From NCBI RefSeq assembly GCF_038022665.1, contig NZ_CP150629.1, positions 496,001 to 560,000 of the forward strand: a stretch of DNA of 64,000 nt. The letters run 5' to 3'. The stretch is from Methanolobus sp. WCC4. GTDB lineage: Archaea > Halobacteriota > Methanosarcinia > Methanosarcinales > Methanosarcinaceae. Each line of letters starts with the position of its first letter. Position 1 is the stretch's first letter. Shown in pieces: positions 43,019 to 52,015 of the stretch. The notes below the pieces were generated by a model. That model was not told the origin of the DNA, did not search any database, and worked only from the letters and a program-made list of their open reading frames with translations. Position numbers and translations under genes: made by a program.

Positions 43019-44695
43019 ATGGAAATTCAAAACAAGGTCTCACAATACTTCAAAGGATCGTTTACGAGTGACTTAAAGGCTGGATCTATCACGGCCGTTG
43101 TGGCGTTGCCACTTGCTATTGCTTTTGCTATTGCTTCGGGTGTGGAGCCTCAGATGGGCTTATACACGGCAATCATTGCGGGTATGATGGTATCGGCAAC
43201 CGGAGGTTCACGGTACTCCATTACCGGACCAACCGGTGCGATGACCGTAATCATACTTTCAACACTGCACAGCTTCGGGCTGGAAGGACTACTCCTTGCA
43301 GGCTTCCTGGCTGGTGCATTTCAGATACTGTTCGGGATCCTGAAACTTGGCAAAGTTGTCAAATACATCCCTCTGCCCGTCATATCAGGATTCACGAGCG
43401 GTATCGGTGCTATCATTCTCATAGGTCAGATACCAAATGCACTTGGACTTACCATCACTTCAAAGGAACACGTATGGGAAACACTATACGCCATCATCTC
43501 CAGCCTCAATGATGTCAACACCACAGCAATAGCGATATGTATCGCCACAATTCTACTTCTCTTATTCCTGCCGGGACTCATGTCAAGGATGCGATACATC
43601 AACAGCATCCCTTCTTCCATGATAGCCCTGGTACTCTCCATTATCATGGTCTTCTACTTCAGGACCGACATACCACTTGTAGGCAGCATCCCTGCCGGAC
43701 TTCCTCAGATACAGATGCTCAACTTCGACCTCGACCTGCTCATGAACGTCCTTCCGGCAGCTCTCACAATAGCACTTCTCGGAGCCATCGAAGCCCTGCT
43801 CTGTGCCGTGGTCTGTGACGGTATGACCAACAGCAGACATGACAGCAACAAAGAACTCGTAGGACAGGGAATAGCCAACATGGCACTGCCCTTCTTCTCA
43901 GGAATACCATGTACAGCCGCCATAGCAAGAAGTGCTGTCAACATAAGGGAAGGTGCAAAGACGCAGATGTCAGGTATCATTCACGCCCTGATACTGCTCA
44001 TCATATTACTTTTCCTGGGTCCTGTGGCTGCTTTCATCCCAAAGGCCTACCTTGCAGGTGTGCTCATCCTCGTATCCCTCAGGATGATCAACATAACTGA
44101 GTTCAGGACCACCATGAGCATAAGCAAGATGGACACCATGGTCCTGCTTGCCACCTTCCTGCTCACCGTGCTCACAGACCTTGTATTCGCCGTCCAGATG
44201 GGAATGTTCCTGTCCATCATTCTGCTCTTCATAAGACTGACCAATGTCATCGACATCCAGACAATGGAGAACTACGACAGGACAAAAGGCATCAACGCCA
44301 CCATCTTTGCTGACCCATATCTTGAGAAGAACGTCTCGGTCTACACCATCAACGGTCCCTTCTTTTTCGGTGCCATGAACGTCTTCGAGAGCAAGATAAA
44401 CGAGCACATGACCATCAGCAAACCTCACATAATCCTGCGTATGAGATATGTACCATTCATCGACACCACAGGAATTGAGCGTCTCAAGAGCTTCATAAGA
44501 GCAAGCAGGAGACAGCACCAGAGGGTCTATCTCACCTCCATACAGCCAGAGGTCATGAAAAGAATAGATAGCGACCTTGAACTCACCGAACTAATAGAAA
44601 AGCAGCATGTGCATATTTGTGAGAGCACTCAGGAAGCTCTGGCTTTTGTGAAAGAAGAATATGAAAATAAGAAAATACAAAAACATATAGATTAA
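43019..44695 (+). CDS. SulP-family anion transporter with STAS domain
   Basis: A 558-residue membrane protein with about ten to twelve transmembrane segments. SulP signatures are FTSDLKAGSITAVVALPLAIAFAIASGVEPQMGLYTAI (in part), GSRYSITGPTGAMTVI and ISGFTSGIGAIILIGQIP. The C-terminal ~130 residues are a STAS domain (NVSVYTINGPFFFGAMNVF, VPFIDTTGIERLK). Family members carry sulfate, bicarbonate or other anions with H+ or Na+. Bicarbonate or sulfate are equally possible. The next gene begins 24 bases after the stop. Confidence 0.92.
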   Translation: MEIQNKVSQYFKGSFTSDLKAGSITAVVALPLAIAFAIASGVEPQMGLYTAIIAGMMVSATGGSRYSITGPTGAMTVIILSTLHSFGLEGLLLAGFLAGAFQILFGILKLGKVVKYIPLPVISGFTSGIGAIILIGQIPNALGLTITSKEHVWETLYAIISSLNDVNTTAIAICIATILLLLFLPGLMSRMRYINSIPSSMIALVLSIIMVFYFRTDIPLVGSIPAGLPQIQMLNFDLDLLMNVLPAALTIALLGAIEALLCAVVCDGMTNSRHDSNKELVGQGIANMALPFFSGIPCTAAIARSAVNIREGAKTQMSGIIHALILLIILLFLGPVAAFIPKAYLAGVLILVSLRMINITEFRTTMSISKMDTMVLLATFLLTVLTDLVFAVQMGMFLSIILLFIRLTNVIDIQTMENYDRTKGINATIFADPYLEKNVSVYTINGPFFFGAMNVFESKINEHMTISKPHIILRMRYVPFIDTTGIERLKSFIRASRRQHQRVYLTSIQPEVMKRIDSDLELTELIEKQHVHICESTQEALAFVKEEYENKKIQKHID

Positions 44696-44719
44696 TAGAA
44701 TTGAGTTAGAGGTGTAGTT

Positions 44720-45430
44720 ATGGGTCTTCAGGATGAATTGAACAGAATTGCACTGGAAAACGGCGTCCAGTATTTTGGTGTGGCAAATCTTTCAAATCCC
44801 AGGGAGTTTATCGTTGATCAGGGTGGTGATGAGCTTGCAGTATATCCATACGCCATCTCGGTCGGAATCAGATTGATGGACCCGATAGTTGACAAACTCA
44901 CCTATAGAAATAAAACAGCAGCTGCGTTGAATTACAAACATCATGCATACGACGTTATCAACTCAAGATTGGACATGACAACTTCGATCCTGAGCAGCCA
45001 CATTCAGGATAATGGTTATTCAGCACTTCCAATTCCTGCATCAAAAAGGGTCGATGATGAGAGAATATGCGCCCAGTTCTCCCACAAACTGGCTGCTCAC
45101 ATGTCAGGACTTGGCTGGATAGGAAAGAGCTGCCTGCTGATAACCCCCGACAACGGACCAAGGGTCAGGTGGGCCACGATACTGACAGATGCACCCCTCC
45201 AGGCCACCGGAAGAAATATGGAAAGCAGGTGCGGAAGCTGTAATGAATGCGTTAATATCTGTCCGGTCAATGCCTTTACCGGAAGGAACTTTGTGGAAAG
45301 TGAGAGCCGGGAAATGAGGTATAATGCCAGGAAATGTGAGGACTACTTCAAGGAGATGGAGAACAGCGGACAGATACCTGTGTGTGGATTATGTGTCTAT
45401 GTGTGTCCTCATGGGAAGAAAAAAGGTTAA
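44720..45430 (+). CDS. QueG-like 4Fe-4S iron-sulfur protein
   Basis: A 236-residue protein similar to epoxyqueuosine reductase QueG and related reductive-dehalogenase-like proteins. The C-terminal ferredoxin part has CGSCNECVNICPVNAF and a second set with VCGLCVYVCPHG; the first cysteine of set two comes from ARKCEDYF. The middle holds SGLGWIGKSCLLITPDNGPRVRWATI (in part), the GWIGK motif of QueG. Archaea lack queuosine, so another corrinoid or Fe-S reductase role is likely. AGAGGTG lies upstream of the ATG. It shares the SulP transcript direction with a 24-base gap. Confidence 0.78.
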   Translation: MGLQDELNRIALENGVQYFGVANLSNPREFIVDQGGDELAVYPYAISVGIRLMDPIVDKLTYRNKTAAALNYKHHAYDVINSRLDMTTSILSSHIQDNGYSALPIPASKRVDDERICAQFSHKLAAHMSGLGWIGKSCLLITPDNGPRVRWATILTDAPLQATGRNMESRCGSCNECVNICPVNAFTGRNFVESESREMRYNARKCEDYFKEMENSGQIPVCGLCVYVCPHGKKKG

Positions 45431-45697
45431 GACAGGTTTTTGCAAAACGGAGTCTGCTCTTTAATGCACGCAATACAGAGATATAGGATCTGTAGAGATT
45501 CTCATTTGAATACAGATGTAAAGTTTAAGCGATCAATTATTTTTCATCTTTTCGGATCGTGCCGGCTTTGCCGGAACCCTCCGGGATGGTTGAAGTTACT
45601 CATGCTTCCGGTTAGCAAAACTATTGTCCTCCGTACCCCTGTGTTTCTGATAATTCTGCAAAAGACCATTAGGCAAAAAAGTTTTGACCATTACTAA

Positions 45698-46525
45698 TCA
45701 AATAAAGAGGATCTTCAGTCCAAATATCACTATGCTTGGTGCTACAAAAGCCATTTGCATCCTGTGCTTGAGAAGTTTTCCTTTCGATACGGGGTCATCC
45801 ATTAGGATCCGTATACAACCCAGAGAAAAAATAACATAAACAGCAGCACCGATGATAAATTCGAGGTCATACATCACTAAATAGAATAACGGGAGCAATG
45901 GAATGACTGTTAAGAATATACAAATTCTTGAGGCTTTTTCAACACCCACCATCAGAGGTAATGAATTTACATCCCCTGCAATATCTTTGAAATCTTTCAT
46001 GGATAAAAGAGAAAATGATAGCATGAATATGTAGATGGCGATCAATAAACCTTCCAGATCTAGAGGCGAGTAAACACTCCAAACACCAATAGACCCTAAA
46101 GAAAAGCATATCGCCATACTTAGCATAGCCACACCGGGAATATCCTTTAAGCGAAAAGCAGGATGAGAATACATAACTCCTCCTATTATGAAACTCAAGA
46201 ACAAACATAAGAACAGAATCAGGTCTATGTACAAAGCCAGGAGAAGACCTGCCACTAGCAAAAAAAACATGTATGACCATGAAGTTCTCATTGACAATCT
46301 GCCTGATCTGACAGCTCCATCTGGTTTACAGATCGCATCAATATCAAGATCATAAATATCATTCATAATGTTGCAACAACCATGAACCATAAATGTTGCA
46401 AGGCTTATGAAAAAAAAGTTGTAATCCCATATACCAAGAGTTGCATAGTTTATTGCTACAACTGATACATCCATTAAACCTGCTCTTGGTTTTATAATCG
46501 ATATATATGGGTTATTTCTTATCAT
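45698..46525 (-). CDS. UbiA-family prenyltransferase
   Basis: A 275-residue membrane enzyme with about eight or nine transmembrane segments. The first prenyl-diphosphate motif is NIMNDIYDLDIDA (NDxxDxxxD) at about residues 52-64. The second is SMKDFKDIAGD in the later loop. The family joins prenyl chains to acceptors; archaeal members include digeranylgeranylglyceryl-phosphate synthase for lipids. A second-copy or specialised prenyltransferase is possible. The composition is AT-richer than neighbours. It stands alone with 267 bases of gene-poor sequence downstream, where a small CCGGC/GCCGG dyad occurs. Confidence 0.85.
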   Translation of the reverse strand: MIRNNPYISIIKPRAGLMDVSVVAINYATLGIWDYNFFFISLATFMVHGCCNIMNDIYDLDIDAICKPDGAVRSGRLSMRTSWSYMFFLLVAGLLLALYIDLILFLCLFLSFIIGGVMYSHPAFRLKDIPGVAMLSMAICFSLGSIGVWSVYSPLDLEGLLIAIYIFMLSFSLLSMKDFKDIAGDVNSLPLMVGVEKASRICIFLTVIPLLPLFYLVMYDLEFIIGAAVYVIFSLGCIRILMDDPVSKGKLLKHRMQMAFVAPSIVIFGLKILFI

Positions 46526-46906
46526 TTATGTATCCCTGATAATACCCCCTATAAAGATATAAAAAGTTTATCTAAATTTTTTAATGTCTGCTATAATGAT
46601 GTATATAGGATCATTAGAAATTGAGAATTTCATTCATAAAGATGACAAGGGTAGCAGCAACATCGATGCAAGAATGAGCAGAAGTAAACTATGCAAATAT
46701 AGATCCAAAAATGAAATCTCTGCAGAGATCTTTGAAATACCTATGGGTCGGAACTAAGAATTATCTATATTGGTGTACGATATATACTTACTTAACTCGC
46801 AATATCGATCTCATTGGGATTCCTACATAGGCAAGTTGTTATAATTAAATATGGAATTGAGGGAAGCAACTCACTTTCCCTTTTAATTTGTTATGTGACC
46901 ACTCAA
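46526..46906. other. 381-base gap with a doubtful 57-codon frame
   Basis: The plus-strand frame 46584-46757 (MSAIMMYIGSLEIENF ... FEIPMGRN) has no ribosome site and lies upstream of nothing it could partner; it may be a decayed or chance frame. A GGGAA/TTCCC dyad with TTTT follows at about 46859-46880. A TATA-like ATAAAGATATAAAAAG near 46550 would serve the UbiA gene. Confidence 0.35.
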
Positions 46907-48112
46907 TTAACAACGGTCATCAGCGAACAACTTCTTCGCAAAAGCAATCCTCTCTTCAAGATCAGGACCCTCGAATTCCTCTGCAACCTTTTCGAGCATA
47001 TCAGGTATCAGGATATGCTGAGGGCATTCATCCAGGCACTTACCACACTGAGTACACTGTGAAGCGAAGTTGGTATCTGCACCTCTGAGAATGCCGCCTA
47101 ACTTAGCAGCGTACATCATCTTCAGCCTGTCTTCGCCACCGAACATATGCAGGTTGTTGTAGACATCAAAACATGCAGGGATATCCACACCTGCGGGACA
47201 TGGCATACAGTATCTGCATCCGGTACAGTTGATCTTCATAAGCTCACCGTACTTCTCCGCTACCCTGCTTACAAGTCCCAGTTCCTTCTCTGTCAGTGAA
47301 TTTGCAAGACCTTCATCTGCTATCCTCAGATTCTCCTCCACATGTGCAGGCTCGCTCATGCCTGAAAGTACTACAGTGACCTCCGGATGGTTCCATACCC
47401 ATCTCAGGGCCCATGCCACAGGACTGCGTTTCACATCGGCCTCGTTCCAGATATCCATCACTTCTCCTGGAACAGGGTCTGCAAGACTTCCACCACGAAG
47501 AGGCTCCATTATAACCACACCAAGACCTTTTGATGCTGCATACTTCAATCCTGCCGTTCCTGCCTGCACATTGGTATCCAGGAAATTGTACTGGATCTGG
47601 CAGAAGTCCCAGTCATAGGCATCAACGATTGGTGCAAAATCTTCAGGAGCACCATGATAGGAGAATCCTGCATTGATGATACGACCATCGGCCTTTGCCC
47701 TGTCAAGGAAATCAAGGATCCCGAGGGCACTGCTGGTCTCCCAGCTGCTTTTCACGAGACTGTGTATCAGATAATAGTCAATATGATCGGTGTTCAGCTT
47801 CTCAAGCTGGGCATTGAGGAACCTGTCCATATCCTCGGGTGTTTTCACCATCCACTGGGGTAGTTTTGTGGCGAGCTTTACCTTCTCCCTGTAACCGTCA
47901 GCAAGTGCGCGGGCAAGGAAAGGCTCACTTTCTCCCATATGATACGGCCAGGCAGTATCCACATAGTTGACGCCATTGTCTATCGAGTGGCGGACCATCT
48001 GCGTTGCCTTTCCCTCATCGATGCTTCCATCTTCTTTCACCGGCAGGCGCATTGCACCAAAACCGAGTATCGAAAGCTCATCTGCATTCCTTGGCATTTT
48101 TCTGTATAGCAT
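46907..48112 (-). CDS. aldo/keto reductase with C-terminal 4Fe-4S ferredoxin domain
   Basis: A 401-residue fused protein. The aldo/keto reductase barrel (1-285) has LGFGAMRLP, NYVDTAWPYHMGESE (catalytic Asp and Tyr), LATKLPQW (Lys) and DYYLIHSL (His), a complete tetrad. The C-terminal part carries CTGCRYCMPCPAGVDIP and CTQCGKCLDECPQ, two 4Fe-4S sites. Such proteins are common in methanogens and clostridia and probably reduce carbonyls with ferredoxin or NAD(P)H; the substrate is unknown. GGAG lies 8 bases before the ATG. It follows a paralogue by 45 bases, so they form one operon. Confidence 0.9.
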   Translation of the reverse strand: MLYRKMPRNADELSILGFGAMRLPVKEDGSIDEGKATQMVRHSIDNGVNYVDTAWPYHMGESEPFLARALADGYREKVKLATKLPQWMVKTPEDMDRFLNAQLEKLNTDHIDYYLIHSLVKSSWETSSALGILDFLDRAKADGRIINAGFSYHGAPEDFAPIVDAYDWDFCQIQYNFLDTNVQAGTAGLKYAASKGLGVVIMEPLRGGSLADPVPGEVMDIWNEADVKRSPVAWALRWVWNHPEVTVVLSGMSEPAHVEENLRIADEGLANSLTEKELGLVSRVAEKYGELMKINCTGCRYCMPCPAGVDIPACFDVYNNLHMFGGEDRLKMMYAAKLGGILRGADTNFASQCTQCGKCLDECPQHILIPDMLEKVAEEFEGPDLEERIAFAKKLFADDRC

Positions 48113-48157
48113 CTATGGATCTCCTTTCTCTGAATAAGTGAGAACACCAATTAAATA

Positions 48158-49357
48158 TCATTCTCTGAAAAACATCATTTTTACCATCTTCACCCTTTCA
48201 TCAAGGTCATCCCCCTCAAGGTCCCTGACAACCTCTTCCAGAAGATCGGGTATTGGCAGATCCTGTGGACACCTTTCAAGACATTCCCCACATTTTACAC
48301 ACTGGGAAGCGAAATGAGGTTCATCCAAACTCACTACACCTGCCAGCCTCATGGCATACATCATCTTTGACGACATTTCATCTTTGAACATATGCAGGTT
48401 GTTATATGTATCAAGGCACGTCGGAATATCCACTGATGCAGGACATGGCATACAATATCTGCAACCTGTACATCCTGCTTTCATCATCTCGCGATATTTG
48501 CTTTCGACATTTCCCACAAGCTGCAGATCACTCTCTGTAAGCGTATTCGGCTCTGCTTCATCTGCTATCCTGAGGTTCTCCTGGATCTGTGATAGCTCAT
48601 TCATTCCTGAGAGGACAACTGTCACTTCAGGATGGTCCCATACCCAACGCAACCCCCATTCAGCCGCACTCCGTTCTGTCTGTGCCTCATTCCATATACC
48701 TTCAACCTCAGGAGGAACAGGACTTGCAAGATTTCCACCACGCAGAGGCTCCATGATAATTACACCAAGTCCCTTTGAAGCTGCATATTCGAGTCCTTCG
48801 GTACCTGCCTGGTTCCGCTCATCCATATAATTATACTGGATCTGGCAGAAGTCCCAGTCATAGGCATCGACTATTACCGGGAAATCCTTACCGTTCCCAT
48901 GAAAAGAAAAACCAGCATTTATGATACGACCGTCAGCTTTTGCATTGTCGAGGAAACCTGTAACGCCAAGTTCCTTCATCTTCTCCCAGCTTCCCCCGTT
49001 CAGACCGTGTATAAGATAGTAATCTATATGGTCAGTGTTCAGTCTCTCAAGCTGGGAATTGAGGAATCTGTCCATATCCTCACGACTGTTGACAAGCCAG
49101 GTAGGCAGTTTGGTGGCTAACCTGACCTTTTCCCTGTATCCTTCCGCAAGAGCACTGGCAAGGAAAGGCTCACTTTCTCCCATATGATACGGCCAGGCGG
49201 TATCAACATAATTGACACCATTGTCTATTGCATAACGAAGCTGTTCTGTGGCCTTTGCTTCATCTATGCTCATATCCTCTTTCATCGGCAGGCGCATGGC
49301 ACCAAAGCCGAGTATTGAGAGTTTATCTCCATTATTTGGATTAGTCCTGTATAACAT
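48158..49357 (-). CDS. aldo/keto reductase with C-terminal 4Fe-4S ferredoxin domain (paralogue)
   Basis: A 399-residue paralogue of the next gene, similar along its full length, so the pair arose by tandem duplication. It keeps the tetrad (YVDTAWPYHMGESE, LATKLPTW, DYYLIHGL) and the ferredoxin motifs CTGCRYCMPCPASVDIP and CVKCGECLERCPQ. Differences cluster in the C-terminal 60 residues and in loop segments such as ELGVTGFLDNAK. ATG 49357 was chosen over 49378 because GGAGTG lies 8-11 bases upstream and it aligns with the paralogue. The two may form a heterodimer or serve different substrates. Confidence 0.9.
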   Translation of the reverse strand: MLYRTNPNNGDKLSILGFGAMRLPMKEDMSIDEAKATEQLRYAIDNGVNYVDTAWPYHMGESEPFLASALAEGYREKVRLATKLPTWLVNSREDMDRFLNSQLERLNTDHIDYYLIHGLNGGSWEKMKELGVTGFLDNAKADGRIINAGFSFHGNGKDFPVIVDAYDWDFCQIQYNYMDERNQAGTEGLEYAASKGLGVIIMEPLRGGNLASPVPPEVEGIWNEAQTERSAAEWGLRWVWDHPEVTVVLSGMNELSQIQENLRIADEAEPNTLTESDLQLVGNVESKYREMMKAGCTGCRYCMPCPASVDIPTCLDTYNNLHMFKDEMSSKMMYAMRLAGVVSLDEPHFASQCVKCGECLERCPQDLPIPDLLEEVVRDLEGDDLDERVKMVKMMFFRE

Positions 49358-49468
49358 CCTCTTACACTCCATATCCATTTCTAAAAATGACTAATCAGTC
49401 ATTTAACACTAAGACTACTTAAAGGCTCTGCAAAGGAATATAAAGAATGAAATGGTCCATTTTCCTGT

Positions 49469-50170
49469 ATGCCTTCTGACGAAGTTCCTGAAAACAAAAC
49501 ACCTCATCTTCCAGAGGATTATGATTCAAAAATAGCTGCTGTCCTTCCTTATTATAGGACCTTCCACGATGAAACGATCTATCTTGTCAGGTCGCTGCCG
49601 GAAGTCCCAGAGATCTGGATGGATACCGGATGCGGAACAGGAACGTTCGTTTCAAAGGCCATTGAGCAATTTCCTGATACAGGGTTCCTCATGGTCGATC
49701 CGTCAGAAGGAATGTTAAAGCAGGCAAGGGAAAAGCTCTCATCATGCCCCTGTGACAGAATAGAAATACTCGAAGCCTCTGCAACCCAGGACCTGACCCT
49801 GGAACCCGGTGAGCAGCCGGACGTTATCACTGCTATCCAGTGTCACCACTACCTTGACATGGAGAACAGGAAAAAAGCAGTTGGAAAATGTTATGAACTG
49901 CTAAAAGATGGTGGTATCTTCATCACTTTCGAGAACATCAGCCCTTTTACTGAAGAAGGCATCGATGTTGGAAAAGGATACTGGAGGGATTTCCAGTCCA
50001 GACATGGAAGGACCGAAGAAGAGATAGGGAGCCACCTGGACCGTTTTGGCACTGAATATTTCCCGATCACAGTTGAAGAACACCTTGAACTGCTAAGGGA
50101 AACAGGATTCAGGACCGTTGAACTGTTCTGGTATTCCTACATGCAGGCTGGATTCTATTGTATAAAATGA
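49469..50170 (+). CDS. class I SAM-dependent methyltransferase
   Basis: A 233-residue Rossmann-fold methyltransferase. Motif I is IWMDTGCGTGTFVSKAI near residue 49, the acidic end of strand 2 is FLMVDPSEGML, and motif III/IV region is VITAIQCHHYLD. The closing part includes GGIFITFENISPF and a long C-terminal helix. Closest in style to archaeal/bacterial type-11 small-molecule methyltransferases; the acceptor is unknown. It runs divergent from the aldo/keto reductases with 111 bases between. Confidence 0.82.
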   Translation: MPSDEVPENKTPHLPEDYDSKIAAVLPYYRTFHDETIYLVRSLPEVPEIWMDTGCGTGTFVSKAIEQFPDTGFLMVDPSEGMLKQAREKLSSCPCDRIEILEASATQDLTLEPGEQPDVITAIQCHHYLDMENRKKAVGKCYELLKDGGIFITFENISPFTEEGIDVGKGYWRDFQSRHGRTEEEIGSHLDRFGTEYFPITVEEHLELLRETGFRTVELFWYSYMQAGFYCIK

Positions 50171-50187
50171 CCGTGATGATCAGCAGA

Positions 50188-50643
50188 TCAATTCGCCCGA
50201 TCGTCTTCACATGATTCTGACACGGAACCCGGGCATTCGAATGGAGGGAACTTTACAGCTATCGCACGGACGATACCAAGTACCAGGATCAATGCTGCGA
50301 ACACAAGCAGGGTCTCATTTTCGAATTCGTGACCATATATAAGTACGGTTATCTCACGCAGGACTATCAGGATGGTTGCATCGGTCACATATGTGAGCCT
50401 GATCCTTTCATGGACCTGATAATCTGCAAAGGCCTTGAAAAAATCGATAAGTACAAAGATTGTCAGGACACTATACACTACCTGACTGAAGCCACCTTTT
50501 TTCAACCACACAAGACCGATATTCTGGAAAACATTGAACACACCTATTATTATGGCCAGCAGGAGTATATACAGAACGATAACTGTCACTAGATTGATAA
50601 CTTTCCTGAATATCTTTTCGTGTGTCAACATATCAAATACCAT
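50188..50643 (-). CDS. PsiE-like membrane protein
   Basis: A 151-residue protein with four hydrophobic segments: ~14-40, ~52-70, ~83-102 and ~112-130. It matches the phosphate-starvation-inducible PsiE family, whose role is unclear. Recognisable parts are YSVLTIFVLIDFFKAFADY, HERIRLTYVTDATILIVLREI (in part) and VFAALILVLGIVRAIAVKF. The C terminus is acidic and cysteine-containing (FECPGSVSESCEDD). GGGG precedes the ATG by seven bases. It converges on the methyltransferase gene with 17 bases between. Confidence 0.75.
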   Translation of the reverse strand: MVFDMLTHEKIFRKVINLVTVIVLYILLLAIIIGVFNVFQNIGLVWLKKGGFSQVVYSVLTIFVLIDFFKAFADYQVHERIRLTYVTDATILIVLREITVLIYGHEFENETLLVFAALILVLGIVRAIAVKFPPFECPGSVSESCEDDRAN

Positions 50644-50763
50644 AATAACCCCATACCCATGCCGTAAGTGAACTAGTTCACTAATTCACTTATATGTATA
50701 TCATGTATTTCTTTTCTACCATTATGATCACTGAATGATACTGCATACAGGATATTTCATTAT

Positions 50764-51921
50764 TCAGTATCTCAGCAACGCACCCACAACATCATCAGAG
50801 TCAAGGAAGTCCTCTTTTTCCACGAACAACACCTTTGCACCACTGCGCTGTGCCAGTTCATAGAGCTCTTCCACAACATCAACAGCAGATGTCGGTCCTC
50901 CACACCTGTCACACTCTTTCGGAGGACGTGAATTGGCCTGCAGGTTCTGACATCTCTCACATAACCATCCGGGAACAGATGAATCTTCCAGAATCAGAAG
51001 GGTATTCACTCTCGCCTGTTCCAGTGCATCCCTGACAGCCTCTATACCATGGACCGCAAGACCTCCTTTCAGGATCGCACTTCTGAACTCTTCAGCCACC
51101 CGAATGGCCCCGGAATGTTCACTTTCTTGCAGAACAGCATCACCTGCTTCCACGAGCTCATCCTGTGGGATATCGATAGGAACATCTATGACCCCCATCA
51201 CTTTCTGCTGAACATCCTGTGGCAACATGTCCATAAGCTGCTGTTTCACATCCCCCGGTCCTGCAAGTACCAGGCCTCTTGTCTGTAACTGGTCACATGT
51301 ACCCTGTACATTCTCAGCAACCTCGGATAGGAAGGACTTTATGGCACCCTTTCTCAGGTGGTTGAAGCGCATCTGGCTCCAGCCGCCTTTTTTATGCTTG
51401 TTCATCAGGTCGGTCGAGAGGTGTTTCTTCTCCTCTGCAAGATCGGAGCGTATGCATGTGAACTTAGCTTCCTGTGAATCAACAAGCAATACACCGTAGT
51501 CCTCATAGTCTGTCCTCAGTTTTGCCAGTGGAAGCAGGTATGGTGAAGTGTCAAGTACCATTGAACGCTCCGGTTCCACAGCCAGGCGATACACATTCAA
51601 AAATGAGTTTGAGGATGAGGCGAAGATAACCCTGCCCTTCTCAGCTGATATCGGCGGACCGGAAATATAGGGTTCAGCCATTTCAAAGGTCCTTTCAAGC
51701 TCGGACCTTATTTCCGATGGCAGGACCTTTCGGATCGAACTTAACCTTGAATCCGCGAAGATCCTGTTCAGATGTTCATTCTCCCTTCCGGATACAGGAA
51801 GATAGACTGAAAGGTAGACGTCCTTCTCATCATATATCTCAGCCAGTGCCCTGATATCGATATCACTGACAGGCAGCAGTTCTTCACCTATTATATGTTG
51901 CAGCTTCCCCGGGGTTTGCAT
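50764..51921 (-). CDS. Vms1/eRF1-like (VLRF1-type) peptidyl-tRNA hydrolase-like protein
   Basis: A 385-residue protein of the archaeal/bacterial eRF1-like group. The loop KKGGWSQMRFNHLRK near residue 180 carries GGWSQ, which places glutamine where GxxQ of Vms1/ANKZF1 release factors cuts peptidyl-tRNA. N-terminal ~130 residues and the central RNase-H-like domain (YGVLLVDSQEAKFTCIR, GLVLAGPGDVKQQLM) match; then an L7Ae-like alpha/beta part (LEDSSV, GAKVLFVEKED) holds a zinc ribbon (CERC ... CDRCGG). Rescue of nascent chains on stalled 50S subunits is the inferred role. It is divergent from a large unknown gene 94 bases away. Confidence 0.78.
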   Translation of the reverse strand: MQTPGKLQHIIGEELLPVSDIDIRALAEIYDEKDVYLSVYLPVSGRENEHLNRIFADSRLSSIRKVLPSEIRSELERTFEMAEPYISGPPISAEKGRVIFASSSNSFLNVYRLAVEPERSMVLDTSPYLLPLAKLRTDYEDYGVLLVDSQEAKFTCIRSDLAEEKKHLSTDLMNKHKKGGWSQMRFNHLRKGAIKSFLSEVAENVQGTCDQLQTRGLVLAGPGDVKQQLMDMLPQDVQQKVMGVIDVPIDIPQDELVEAGDAVLQESEHSGAIRVAEEFRSAILKGGLAVHGIEAVRDALEQARVNTLLILEDSSVPGWLCERCQNLQANSRPPKECDRCGGPTSAVDVVEELYELAQRSGAKVLFVEKEDFLDSDDVVGALLRY

Positions 51922-52015
51922 AAAAGGTCTAATATTGGCTTCTATTTAAAATTGTTTAAAGTATCCCTGGTCAGCAGGAAGAAAAAATGTCTGCAAATGC
52001 ATTTACAGGAAATAA

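Noticed and set aside
45440-45697. 85-codon plus-strand frame after the QueG-like gene
   Set aside because: Odd composition, no ribosome site, no motif; likely chance.
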